NCBI GenBank assembly: GCA_021734725.1
Contig: JAIPIM010000010.1
Coordinates: 1-26,657, forward strand
Direction of reading: 5' to 3'
Length of the DNA stretch: 26,657 nt
From: Minisyncoccota bacterium
GTDB taxonomy: Bacteria; Verrucomicrobiota; Lentisphaeria; Oligosphaerales; MVZH01
Positions 15,556-23,642 of this stretch are shown one piece after another. Both the position numbers and the translations under genes were made by a program. The first letter of the stretch is position 1. Each line of letters starts with the position of its first letter. The notes beneath the pieces are model-generated. The model was not told the origin of the DNA. It saw nothing but the letters and a program-made list of their open reading frames with translations, and did not search any database.

Positions 15556-17217
15556 TCACACCGTGTCTTCCGTAATCATCGGCGCCGCGAGGGGATCGAG
15601 CAGGAATCGCCTGTCGTTCCAGTTGACGTGCACGGCGCGTCCGCCCGCGGGACGCGGTTGGGCCGGCACATCGGCCGGTTCGATGACAGGAGCTTGCCGG
15701 TCGTCGTTGCTCAGGCTAATACGCCATAATCCCATGGCCGGGCCGTGACATTCCGGATCGTAATGGATCAACCAGTCGTAGCCGCCGAATTCATTCTCGC
15801 GCAGTTCGGGTGCGCGGTCGTCGGTCAGATTAACGAACTCGACCGACACGGCGCGATCCGGCCATCGCAGAAGCAGCCGATGCCAGGCCTCGCTTTGTTC
15901 TTTCAGCTCCGTCTGGGCGTCGGTGCGAACGATGCGAAAACCATCCCCTGACCGCGGCCATGACGTTGGGCGTTCCGGCATGTACCGAGCCGCCACGAGA
16001 TCGCCGGCATGCAATATCGACTCCGTTCGTCCAATGATGGGTGGATTGACTGTTTCGGTCAATTGCCGCGGGGTTTCGGCGGTACGCTCGACCCCCATGG
16101 GATGGGAGCGCCAGACGTCATTCTCAACGGCGTGCCACAACAGGAATCCCCAATCGCCCGCGGGCCGCCAGAGCGCGACCGGAAAGCATTGCCAGCTCAG
16201 GCCCCAGCCAACGCCTTCCGCCCAGTCCATGACCGGAAAGTGCGACATACCGCCAAGACGAATGTCTTGGTCGATATAGGCATGAGCGGTTGCACCGCCA
16301 AAGCAGGGGACGCTGACCGTTCTCGGGCAGGCGGGAGGATCGGCGGGCGGTGCGACCAGATCGTGCCAGCCGCGCTCAGCCAACAGATTTCGCAATGGTG
16401 CACGATTGGTAACCTTGATCTTTTCGTCCGGAGCCCAGGGCTGCACATACTCGCGATAAGACGATACCCTTGGCGATTCCGTAAATGCATAGTTTCGCAG
16501 CGTGGGCACGCAAGGCCCCCCTTGAAAGCTGTCTTCGATCGCCAGCAACTCGTTGAGCATGCTCAGGTAATCCGCGCGAATATCGTCCGGAAGTCTCCGA
16601 GCAAGCAGGAGAAGGGCTGACAGTTCGTCGAGCAGTACGTTGATATAGTTGCCGATATGTTCTCCCCAGCCCCAGCCGCCTTTTCCGGACCAATACTTGG
16701 CGGACCGTCGCATGGAGGCCGCGACCGTGTCCGCGCCGTCGCCGCCGGTGCATTCGAGAATAAGCCAGGCGCACACCAGGTCCCCGAGATACTTATTCGG
16801 GTAATGCTCGTGCCGCTCGGCGCAACAGCGGAGGAACCAGGCGGACAATTTCTCGAGGATCCAGTCGAGGTCGTGCAGCTCCTGGTCCTCAAGCTGGTCG
16901 GCAAAAACAATACGCAAGGTCACAAGCGGAAGGCCCGTGAAGAACGCGGCGTTGGTATCGCACGGTTCCGGATCTTCCCAATACCACTTGATGCAACCGT
17001 ACTTTGGCCCTTCAACCGTCCAGACCATTTTGCGCAGAGCGGCCAGCACAGCGGCAACGTCGATCTCGCGCAGCTGTCCGAGCTGGGCAGCGGTAAGCAG
17101 ACGCCCGGCGGCATCGGGACCGCGATGGGTGCGTTCTAAATGGCAAATCGGCTTATTGTGGATGTCGCCAGTGCTCCACCAGAGTCCGACGGATTCGTCC
17201 CAATCTTTCGTAAACAT
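15556..17217 (-). CDS. Unrecognised 553-aa protein, lyase-like architecture
   Basis: The family is not recognised. The N-terminal 290 residues are mostly helical, with W/Y-rich loops (MFTKDWDESVGLWW, YGCIKWYWEDPEP, KGGWGWGEHIGNYINVLL at about 179-196), a pattern typical of an alpha/alpha-toroid. From about 300 to the end the sequence is strand-rich with aromatic motifs (GGMSHFPVMDWAEGVGWGL, WGFLLWHAVENDVWRSHP), as in the beta-sandwich of heparinase/hyaluronan lyase-type proteins. Candidate catalytic residues such as H188, N190 and Y191 in GEHIGNYIN cannot be confirmed. There is no signal peptide. The start has AAGGA upstream. It lies between the GH28-like and heparinase-like genes on one strand, so a glycan-cleaving or glycan-binding role is a reasonable inference. 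Confidence 0.7.
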   Translation of the reverse strand: MFTKDWDESVGLWWSTGDIHNKPICHLERTHRGPDAAGRLLTAAQLGQLREIDVAAVLAALRKMVWTVEGPKYGCIKWYWEDPEPCDTNAAFFTGLPLVTLRIVFADQLEDQELHDLDWILEKLSAWFLRCCAERHEHYPNKYLGDLVCAWLILECTGGDGADTVAASMRRSAKYWSGKGGWGWGEHIGNYINVLLDELSALLLLARRLPDDIRADYLSMLNELLAIEDSFQGGPCVPTLRNYAFTESPRVSSYREYVQPWAPDEKIKVTNRAPLRNLLAERGWHDLVAPPADPPACPRTVSVPCFGGATAHAYIDQDIRLGGMSHFPVMDWAEGVGWGLSWQCFPVALWRPAGDWGFLLWHAVENDVWRSHPMGVERTAETPRQLTETVNPPIIGRTESILHAGDLVAARYMPERPTSWPRSGDGFRIVRTDAQTELKEQSEAWHRLLLRWPDRAVSVEFVNLTDDRAPELRENEFGGYDWLIHYDPECHGPAMGLWRISLSNDDRQAPVIEPADVPAQPRPAGGRAVHVNWNDRRFLLDPLAAPMITEDTV

Positions 17218-17277
17218 TGATCATAGTCCTTATAGAATTGTGTTCGCCCTGCCCGTTAGGTAATTGAGTGCTCCTGT

Positions 17278-17301
17278 GCGGCCCAAGAGGACCGCGGTAC
17301 T
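17278..17301. repeat. Dispersed hairpin element, copy 1
   Basis: GCGGCCC (17278-17284), AAGA, GGACCGC (17289-17295), then GGTACT. On the minus strand the arms pair over 7 bp with one G-T wobble and a 4-nt loop. A close copy lies at 26438-26460. It sits 26 bp after the stop of the GH28-like gene. It has no U-tract, so it is not a classical terminator, but it could stabilise or end the transcript. Confidence 0.5.
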
Positions 17302-17320
17302 GTGCCGGCGCATATACCTG

Positions 17321-18502
17321 TTATGTGGAGCGGATTTCAAGATTGTCGAAGCCACCGGATGGGAGGCGCAGGATGTCGCCTGTCGTTACGCTCGCCCGAA
17401 CGTTGTAAACATCCGGGTCTTCGACAGCGTCGCGCGATATATCGGCCGTGGATGCGTCGTTCATTTCCCGGTATTGCCGCGCGGTCAGGCCGATAAGCAG
17501 CACGTCGCTGGTGCAGTCGTTGTTGAGTTCAAAAGTCGGCACGTCCGGGCGTGTATCCGATGGACGTCGAAAGTTGTCGATGACGAGATCCTGAACGTGG
17601 AGGGTTGCGTGGATCAACGCTTCAGTATGTGAGGACGGAAGCTTGCAAACGTCTACATCCTCGATCCGGACTCCCTTGATTCGGCCTTTGCCGGGCGGGA
17701 ATCGCCAGCGGTGCAGGTTGACGGCGTAGTAACGACACCCTCCACGAATCCCGCGAATACGAATGTCGTCAATGGGCGCGTCCTGGCTCAGCAACCGCAC
17801 GAACGTATAGGCGTCCTCCGCGGCAATATCTTCCACGCTTATGTTCCGAATAGGGCCGCGCTTCATGCCGAGATTGATGGCGCGGGTCACGTCGTCGTCG
17901 GCATTAATGGCCACCATATCGTCGTTCGGACAGCCCGCACCGCGTGCGTGGAGCCGACGGATGATGCCGTTCTCACAGTATCCACCGATGTGTACACCGT
18001 CCTGATTGGGTCGGATATGCGGTGCTTCCAGAGTCACATTTTCCACGAGAAAGTCCGTCACTTCGCCCAACCGGATAAAAAAAGATTCGGGATCTCTTAC
18101 GGTCAGGTTGCGGAGCGTGAGATTGCGAACATGTACGAAGTTCAGGGGTACGCCGGTATAGCTGTCCCGGGGACCGTCCGGACCGCGGGGATTGCCGGGG
18201 TTATTTCCATCCCAGACACCGCCTTCAATGACAATTGCGTGGTCCCCGTTTTCATGGTCCCGGTTTGTAATCAGGAATCCGTCAACGCCGGCGCGTGGAC
18301 CGGCGCCGTCCGCGAAGCGAAAGGTGGCCTTGTCCGCGAGACGCAGCGTTGTCTCCGAACCGATCGCCAGGGGACCCTCAATGGAATAGGTTCCGGGCGG
18401 CACGTGTACGTCACCTGCATCCGCGTCGAGCGCTCGCTGGATGGCCGGCGCATCGTTCGCCCGGCCATCGCCAACCGCTCCATACGCTTTGACCGAAATC
18501 AT
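17321..18502 (-). CDS. Right-handed beta-helix glycosidase/lyase, pectate-lyase superfamily/GH28-like
   Basis: The 393-residue protein opens with the hallmark of pectate-lyase-superfamily/GH28-like proteins (VKAYGAVGDGRANDAPAIQ, residues 4-22) and continues with regular beta-helix rungs (VHVRNLTLRNLTVRD, FLVENVTLEAP, ISVEDIAAEDA, VRIEDVDV). Two GH28-like acidic motifs are present: NQDG at 166-169 and NDDMVAIN at 193-200. The usual GHG and RIK motifs are not obvious, so the exact reaction is open. There is no signal peptide. Its ATG overlaps the stop of the oxidoreductase gene by 4 nt, with a GAGAGGGAA ribosome-binding site inside that gene, so the two are translationally coupled. It probably cuts a uronate-containing or sulfated glycan taken into the cell. 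Confidence 0.83.
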   Translation of the reverse strand: MISVKAYGAVGDGRANDAPAIQRALDADAGDVHVPPGTYSIEGPLAIGSETTLRLADKATFRFADGAGPRAGVDGFLITNRDHENGDHAIVIEGGVWDGNNPGNPRGPDGPRDSYTGVPLNFVHVRNLTLRNLTVRDPESFFIRLGEVTDFLVENVTLEAPHIRPNQDGVHIGGYCENGIIRRLHARGAGCPNDDMVAINADDDVTRAINLGMKRGPIRNISVEDIAAEDAYTFVRLLSQDAPIDDIRIRGIRGGCRYYAVNLHRWRFPPGKGRIKGVRIEDVDVCKLPSSHTEALIHATLHVQDLVIDNFRRPSDTRPDVPTFELNNDCTSDVLLIGLTARQYREMNDASTADISRDAVEDPDVYNVRASVTTGDILRLPSGGFDNLEIRST

Positions 18503-19485
18503 TGTTCCCTCTCCGAATAGTTCGTGTCGCCGGTGACGGTGAGTACGACTTTACCGATGTTCTGACGGTTTTCCAGAATGGCGTGCGCCTCTTCGGCCTG
18601 CGTGATGGGCAAACTTGCATGGATCACGGGCCGGATGTCGCCGGCTGACAGGCGCTGCCAGAAACGGGCTTCGAGTTCGGCGAGGACTCGGCCTTTCACC
18701 TCCAGAGGACGGCTGCGCAGGGTGCTGCCGATCAGCTTCAGACCGCGACGGAAGAAATCATTTATATCCAGTTCGGCGTGGTCGCCGCCGAGCGTGGCAA
18801 TGACGATCCAGCGTCCGCCCCGTGCCATTTTGCTCAGGTGCTGCCCGAGGTCGGGGCCGGCAATGCAGTCGAGGGCAATATCCACTGGATGGGCATCCAG
18901 AACCGCACCGAGATCCTCGGTTTTTCGGTTGACGACAACGTCCGCGCCGAGGGTGCGTACAAACTCCGCTTTCTTATCCGATCCGACCGTGGTAACCACC
19001 TTTCCGCCCATAGTCTTGACCATTTGGATCGCGGCCATTCCCAGACCGCTGGCGCCAGCCTGTATCAGCACGGTATCGCCCGCCTTCAGTCCCCCTTCCA
19101 TGCATAGATTAAGATAAGACGTGGCGAACGCCTCCGGCAGCGCGGCGGCCTTGACCATGGAAAGGCCCTCCGGGACCGGCAGTACGAGTGCCTCGGGTAC
19201 GGCAACCTTTTCCGCGTAGCCTCCACCGCCAAGCAGTGCGCAAACCTTGTCGCCGATTTGCCAGCGGCTGTCTTTCGGGGCATGAGAGATTACGCCGGCG
19301 GCTTCCAACCCCATCCATTCCGGCCAGCCAACGGGCGGCGGATAGTTCCCTGCGCGCTGCATCAGGTCGGCGCGATTCAAGGCAGCCGCATGAATGTCAA
19401 CGATGACCTCGCCGTCTTTGGGCTTTGGGTCGGCAACTTCGCGCCATTCCAATTCTTTATTCTCGTTTACCACTATTGCCCGCAT
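18499..19485 (-). CDS. NAD(P)H quinone oxidoreductase-like zinc-free MDR, PIG3 type
   Basis: The 328-residue protein is a medium-chain dehydrogenase/reductase without zinc-ligand cysteines. It has ALNRADLMQRAGNYPPP (35-51), the quinone-reductase type segment, and the nucleotide-binding AGASGLGMAAIQMVK (143-157). Its length fits the PIG3/QOR family (about 325). It reduces quinones or other activated carbonyls with NADPH; in a sugar locus it may instead act on an unsaturated or keto sugar intermediate (inference). AAAGGA lies upstream of the ATG. It is cotranslated with the GH28-like gene by a 4-nt overlap and lies 73 nt downstream of a Gfo/Idh/MocA gene. Confidence 0.92.
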   Translation of the reverse strand: MRAIVVNENKELEWREVADPKPKDGEVIVDIHAAALNRADLMQRAGNYPPPVGWPEWMGLEAAGVISHAPKDSRWQIGDKVCALLGGGGYAEKVAVPEALVLPVPEGLSMVKAAALPEAFATSYLNLCMEGGLKAGDTVLIQAGASGLGMAAIQMVKTMGGKVVTTVGSDKKAEFVRTLGADVVVNRKTEDLGAVLDAHPVDIALDCIAGPDLGQHLSKMARGGRWIVIATLGGDHAELDINDFFRRGLKLIGSTLRSRPLEVKGRVLAELEARFWQRLSAGDIRPVIHASLPITQAEEAHAILENRQNIGKVVLTVTGDTNYSEREQ

Positions 19486-19558
19486 CTGTCGGTCCTTTCT
19501 GGTGAGGCCCTATGCGAAAAAGTCTCGCGCCAATTTTCTCACGGATTAAGGATGCTGT

Positions 19559-20629
19559 CTATGTTATCCAGTCGAACTGCGGATTCTGCTTTTTCACTTC
19601 CTGCATAATGCGAACGGTCTCGAACGCATCGGTGTTTTTAATGGGCGAGGGAACACCGTTTCTAACATGGTCATACAGGTATTTGATCAGTTTGCGGTCG
19701 ATGTATTCCCAAAGATTTCCGTGCGATTCGACGTTTATCGTTTCCTCTATCCACGGGATATCTCCGTCCAGGCGGTTGCTGTAGGCCGCGGTATTGGTTT
19801 CAATGGAAATCTCCGGTATTTCGAAGTCGGGGTCGATATACCTGACGTGCACTTCGTCCATGTCCGCGTTCAAAGTCAGGGATCCCCTCTGTCCGTATAC
19901 TGTACAGTACGGTTCGGGCAACGCTACATTGTAGCTGATCTCGAGGTCGGCAACGCGGTTGTTATTGCCCTTGAGAATAATTTTTACATGGTCGTCCCCA
20001 CTTCCACCGGCGCTTACATGCCATAATTGACTCCAGACATCCACGGCATGGGAGCCGAGCAACTGAACGGCGTGATCAATGTCGTGATTGCCCCAGTTGT
20101 TCAGCAGGCCGCCGCCGTATTCGAGCAATGTCTGCCAGTCCGAACGGAAATAATGACCACGGTGATGCCTGCGCAGTTTCACCATATTAATATCGCCAAG
20201 CATCCCTCGCGCTACGCTTTTCTGAACCGCTTCAAACCCCGGCTCGAACCGCAGGTTGTGCAGCACGAACAGTTTCCCGGGATAGTTTTCGTCCGCCCGA
20301 CGCAGCGCTTCAAGTTCATCGTCCGTTACGGCAATGGGCTTGTCCAGCAGAACATACTTGCCGCTCGCGAGAGCCTCCACCGCGTGGCGGGTGTGATCCA
20401 GCGACAACGTTACAATGACCACCAGCTCCATGTCGGGATCCGCCAGGAACGCCTTGTGATCGGTATAAACCGCGCACTGATAGTCAGCTTTTGCCTGTGT
20501 CAGTCTATCTTCGTCCGTGTCGCAAGCGGCAACCAGTTCGAATTTATCCTCTTCCATGGCATAGAACTTACCGTGCCTTGCCCCCATGCGCCCGAATCCC
20601 CAGACGCCGAATTTAATCCTGTTCATCAT
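19559..20629 (-). CDS. Gfo/Idh/MocA family dehydrogenase (first)
   Basis: The 356-residue protein has an N-terminal Rossmann domain with GVWGFGRMGARHG (8-20) and the family motif DKP (K97) in YVLLDKPIAV, then the C-terminal alpha/beta sheet domain with GGGLLNNWGNHDIDHAVQLLG, which supplies the catalytic-site D-x-x-x-H type residues. It should oxidise or reduce a sugar, inositol or uronate derivative with NAD(P). The start at 20629 is chosen because AAAAGGT stands six bases before it; a further ATG three bases on is possible, and the longer start at 20653 would include this ribosome-binding site in the coding region. It is upstream of the quinone-oxidoreductase-like gene on the same strand. 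Confidence 0.93.
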   Translation of the reverse strand: MMNRIKFGVWGFGRMGARHGKFYAMEEDKFELVAACDTDEDRLTQAKADYQCAVYTDHKAFLADPDMELVVIVTLSLDHTRHAVEALASGKYVLLDKPIAVTDDELEALRRADENYPGKLFVLHNLRFEPGFEAVQKSVARGMLGDINMVKLRRHHRGHYFRSDWQTLLEYGGGLLNNWGNHDIDHAVQLLGSHAVDVWSQLWHVSAGGSGDDHVKIILKGNNNRVADLEISYNVALPEPYCTVYGQRGSLTLNADMDEVHVRYIDPDFEIPEISIETNTAAYSNRLDGDIPWIEETINVESHGNLWEYIDRKLIKYLYDHVRNGVPSPIKNTDAFETVRIMQEVKKQNPQFDWIT

Positions 20630-20666
20630 ACTCGTACCTTTTGGTTGTCTCATGGATTAAACGTAA

Positions 20667-20743
20667 AATGACAGAGTCATTCAGCGACAGAACGATTTCC
20701 CTGAATCCGCCTTTTACGATTCTGTCAATAAAAATGATTCTGT
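20667..20743. repeat. Cluster of short inverted and direct repeats between the two dehydrogenase genes
   Basis: AATGAC-AGA-GTCATT at 20667-20681 is an inverted repeat with 3-nt centre. GACAGAACGATT follows at 20686. GATTCTGT is present at 20718-20725 and again at 20736-20743, with the complementary form ACAGA at 20671 and 20688. The cluster fills most of the 143-nt spacer. No promoter with a good -10 was seen here, though TTGACA occurs on the minus strand (20727-20722). Confidence 0.45.
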
Positions 20744-20772
20744 AACGAATTCGGTCGTTCGTCGTCTATCGT

Positions 20773-21798
20773 CTACGCCAATTTTATATAGCCGGCGGCC
20801 GCGAGCACTACTTCCTGAACCTGGTCGTCATGCACATAGGTCCAGGGATTTTCCATTTCTCCGCGGACCAGCTTGGCCAGCTCCAGTAATTGGTCTTTGT
20901 AGCGATCCGTCTTGACACCGAGGTCGATTGTATGGTCGCCCGCGGCGTACGTTTCATTTCCTTCAAGCACGGTCAGGCTCATGGTCAGGGGCTGGCCGTC
21001 AAAGCGTTCCAGCGGGCACAGTTCGAACGTCCCCTTGGTACCGCATATCTTGAGGCGGCGACGGGCCAGGCCGTCCACCTCCAGACTGCATGCGCGCAGC
21101 GTTACGGTTGCTCGCGGGTATTCCAGGACCGCGAGGCAGTTGTTCTTGACATGGCCCGCGACATGGCCCGCGGATTTCAGGTAGGGTGTTACCTTATCCG
21201 GTTTTCCCAGCATGGCAACAATAAAGTCGATCAGGTGGCATCCCAGATTGAACATAATACCGCCGCTGAAATTGCCCAAGCAGGTCTGGTATGCCGGTCC
21301 GCCGTAGTTGTGGCTCATGGTCCCCTGAACCTCGAAAATATCGCCGAGCCAGCCATCCCGAACCGCCTGCAGACACACCTGCATGGCCGGATTGTTGCGA
21401 AACATATAGCCCATCTGGAATGGGAGCCGCCGCTTGCGGCACTCCGCCAGCAGCCGTCGGAACAGTGCGAGATCTTCACCACCCGGTTTGTCCATATGCA
21501 TCGGGAGATCGTGTTCGGCGCAGCGTAAAGCGGTTGGCACCAAATCGGCGTTCGGTGTTTCGACCATGACCGCTCGCAGGCCCGGGGTGTTGAGTAATTC
21601 GCCCTCGCTCATCCAGCGCAAGCCTTCGTACGGGGTTAGATCGCCACCCGCGAATCGTGCTGACTGTGTCTGGCGGTCGTCTACCACGCCCACGATTTCG
21701 AACACTTCCGGCATTCGACGAAGGGTCGTCATTTTTGCCCCGGCATGTTCGTGGCACACACCGATTTGACCGATCTTGATAGGATCTCGGGAATTCAT
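20773..21798 (-). CDS. Gfo/Idh/MocA family dehydrogenase (second)
   Basis: The 341-residue protein is a paralogue of the other dehydrogenase in this arm but diverged. The Rossmann glycine motif is degenerate (KIGQIGVCHEHAG, residues 8-20), as in some subgroups of the family, while the DKP lysine is present (K104 in HMDKPGGEDL). The C-terminal domain has GGIMFNLGCHLIDFIVAMLGKP, with the expected catalytic-region histidine and aspartate. It has GGAG about nine bases before the ATG. It begins the minus-strand arm and is divergent from the sulfatase operon. It likely acts on a sugar derived from the same glycan; the substrate is not predictable. Confidence 0.92.
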   Translation of the reverse strand: MNSRDPIKIGQIGVCHEHAGAKMTTLRRMPEVFEIVGVVDDRQTQSARFAGGDLTPYEGLRWMSEGELLNTPGLRAVMVETPNADLVPTALRCAEHDLPMHMDKPGGEDLALFRRLLAECRKRRLPFQMGYMFRNNPAMQVCLQAVRDGWLGDIFEVQGTMSHNYGGPAYQTCLGNFSGGIMFNLGCHLIDFIVAMLGKPDKVTPYLKSAGHVAGHVKNNCLAVLEYPRATVTLRACSLEVDGLARRRLKICGTKGTFELCPLERFDGQPLTMSLTVLEGNETYAAGDHTIDLGVKTDRYKDQLLELAKLVRGEMENPWTYVHDDQVQEVVLAAAGYIKLA

Positions 21799-21924
21799 CG
21801 AATACGGCTCCAGTCCGGAACGCTTGTTGTTTCAGAGTTTATCGCTGACGAGACATTAGCTCGGGATCACTGAGTATGCAATAAAACAAAGTGCGGGGAG
21901 GACATTAAGGACATTGAACGACGC

Positions 21925-21976
21925 GGGGAAAGGAAGAGGAGATAAAGGTGCGCGCCTGCTATCCGCGCATTTCCCC
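21925..21976. repeat. Nested inverted repeat in the divergent control region
   Basis: An inner stem pairs TGCGCG (21949-21954) with CGCGCA (21964-21969) around a 9-nt loop. An outer pair GGGGAAA (21925-21931) and TTTCCCC (21970-21976) directly adjoins the inner stem on the 3' side and leaves a 17-nt bulge on the 5' side. It could be an operator or an RNA structure. Confidence 0.4.
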
Positions 21977-22126
21977 TGGCCCGACACCGACTTGTCCCGC
22001 CACAGGCCGGAGAGCGAGGGCGGATGGAAACCGGGACCAGACCGATCACCAGCCATTACGAGGGGATACAACATCACTCTGTCCAAATATTGATACAATT
22101 GGGCCTGATTGAGATAGGATTCCGCC

Positions 22127-22155
22127 TTGTGAACGTTCAAGGTTTTAACTATGAT
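22127..22155 (+). promoter_or_regulatory. Predicted distal promoter of the sulfatase operon
   Basis: TTGTGA (22127-22132), 17-nt spacer, TATGAT (22150-22155, 5 of 6 consensus bases). It lies about 80 nt upstream of the first sulfatase ATG. Confidence 0.45.
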
Positions 22156-22183
22156 AAACGTGTGCAGAATTATTCAAGGCTAA

Positions 22184-22212
22184 TTGTAATGGCCAAAAAC
22201 TTATAGTATAGA
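22184..22212 (+). promoter_or_regulatory. Predicted proximal promoter of the sulfatase operon
   Basis: TTGTAA (22184-22189), 17-nt spacer, TATAGA (22207-22212, 4 of 6 consensus bases). It would give a very short leader containing GGAAGGAG just before the ATG at 22236. Confidence 0.35.
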
Positions 22213-22235
22213 TCTGGGGAAGGAGAATTCAGGCA

Positions 22236-23642
22236 ATGTCACGTGACAAAAGCCGCCACCCGAATATTGTGTTCTTCCTTGCCGATGACATGGGCTATGG
22301 CGACATGGCGCATTTCGGCAATCCTGTTGTGCGGACGCCGCACCTCGATCGTATAGCGCGGGAGGGGGTGACGCTGACACAGCACTATTCGGCGTCATCG
22401 CTGTGCGCACCGGCGCGGGCGGCGCTGCTCACCGGGCGCTACAACCATCGCACCGGGGCGGTCGATGTGCCCTCGAATCGCGGGCTCGACCGTTTCGCCC
22501 TCGACGAAACCACTATTGCGGATGTCTTCGCCGCTGCCGGCTACACCACCGGCATGGTCGGTAAATGGCACAGCGGCCTGCACGACATGCGCTACCACCC
22601 CAACAACCGCGGTTTCCAGGAGTTCCTGGGCTTTTTGAACGGCGGCATGGACTATTACAACTGGTGCCTCGACCGCAACGGGCAAACCGAGCGCAGCGAC
22701 GGCCGCTACCTGACCGATGTGTTCACGGACGAGGCGGTACAGTTCGTCGACCGCCATCGGGAGGAGCCGTTCTTCCTCTACCTTGCTTACAACGCCCCCC
22801 ATGACCCGCTGCAGGCTCCGGACGAGATGATTCAGCATTATCGCGATATGGGCGGATTGACGGAGGAAGTCTGCCGCCTGTACGCGATGATCGAAGTCAT
22901 GGATGCCGGTATCGGCAAGGTGCTCGAGCGCCTGGAGGAACACGGGCTGGCCGACGATACCGTCGTAATATTCGCATCCGACAACGGTCCCCTGCTCGGG
23001 GACGCTTTCGACCGCTACAACGGCCCATTCCGGGGCGCCAAAGGCTGCTCGCTCGAAGGCGGCATTCGTGTTCCGGGACTGGTGCGCTGGCCTAATCGGC
23101 TTCCGGTAGGGACGGAAAGCGATTTCATGATTCACTTCTGCGACTGGTTGCCGACCCTGGCAAGCATGGCGGGGGTGGTCGTTCCTTCGGACCTCGAGCT
23201 TGACGGCTACGACGTTACCTGTCGGCTGAAAGGCGACGCCGGCGACATCCCGGACATCCGCTTCTGGCAGCGCAACCGCTACGAGCCGGTCACCCATTCC
23301 AATGCCGCCATGCGCGACGGCAAGTGGAAGCTCTACTGGCCAATGCGAACCGGCACCGACAGCAAAGCCCCAGCCGACAGCGCCTTCTATCGCCATGGTA
23401 CAGGTGCCGCGCACTGGCTGATGGACATCGATCTTACACTTCCGCAACGAGAGATCGGCCCCGCGAGCAACCCGCGATTGTTCGATATAGCCCATGACCC
23501 CGGCGAGGAAAAAGACCTGGCCGCGGAACATCCGGAGCGCGTGGCGAAGATGCGGGATCAGTGGGATCGGTGGTTTGAAGACGTCTATCGAGACTGGCGA
23601 AACGCCCGTGAGAAAATCATCCAGTCGGAGAAGTCGAAATGA
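22236..23642 (+). CDS. S1-family sulfatase (first)
   Basis: The 468-residue protein is an arylsulfatase-type (S1) enzyme. Metal-binding D17-D18 lie in FFLADDMGYGD. The formylglycine signature C57-A-P59-A-R61 is followed by AALLTGRYNHRTG, so the active-site residue would be a cysteine matured to formylglycine. K110 and H112 are in MVGKWHSG, H189 in NAPHDPLQAP and D249-N250 in FASDNGP. It should remove sulfate esters from a carbohydrate. There is no signal peptide, unusual for a glycan sulfatase. A strong GGAAGGAG precedes the ATG. The gene overlaps the next one by 4 nt (ATGA). The cysteine type needs a maturase (anSME or FGE), not found in the window. Confidence 0.95.
   Translation: MSRDKSRHPNIVFFLADDMGYGDMAHFGNPVVRTPHLDRIAREGVTLTQHYSASSLCAPARAALLTGRYNHRTGAVDVPSNRGLDRFALDETTIADVFAAAGYTTGMVGKWHSGLHDMRYHPNNRGFQEFLGFLNGGMDYYNWCLDRNGQTERSDGRYLTDVFTDEAVQFVDRHREEPFFLYLAYNAPHDPLQAPDEMIQHYRDMGGLTEEVCRLYAMIEVMDAGIGKVLERLEEHGLADDTVVIFASDNGPLLGDAFDRYNGPFRGAKGCSLEGGIRVPGLVRWPNRLPVGTESDFMIHFCDWLPTLASMAGVVVPSDLELDGYDVTCRLKGDAGDIPDIRFWQRNRYEPVTHSNAAMRDGKWKLYWPMRTGTDSKAPADSAFYRHGTGAAHWLMDIDLTLPQREIGPASNPRLFDIAHDPGEEKDLAAEHPERVAKMRDQWDRWFEDVYRDWRNAREKIIQSEKSK

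Larger units (their letters stand above)
21799..22235. other. Divergent intergenic region of the carbohydrate locus
   Basis: This 437-nt spacer separates the minus arm from the sulfatase operon. No credible gene was found. It contains a direct repeat GGACATT-AA-GGACATT near 21900-21915, a nested hairpin at 21925-21976 and two plus-strand promoter candidates near the sulfatase gene. The start of the minus-strand arm showed no convincing promoter. Confidence 0.6.

Noticed and set aside
22024..22206. 60-codon plus-strand frame in the divergent region
   Set aside because: No ribosome-binding site, it runs through the promoter candidates, and the product has no recognisable feature.
22395..23531. 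Long open frame of 378 codons on the minus strand
   Set aside because: It is fully antisense to the first sulfatase, in high-GC DNA where such frames are common, and its product shows no family motif.
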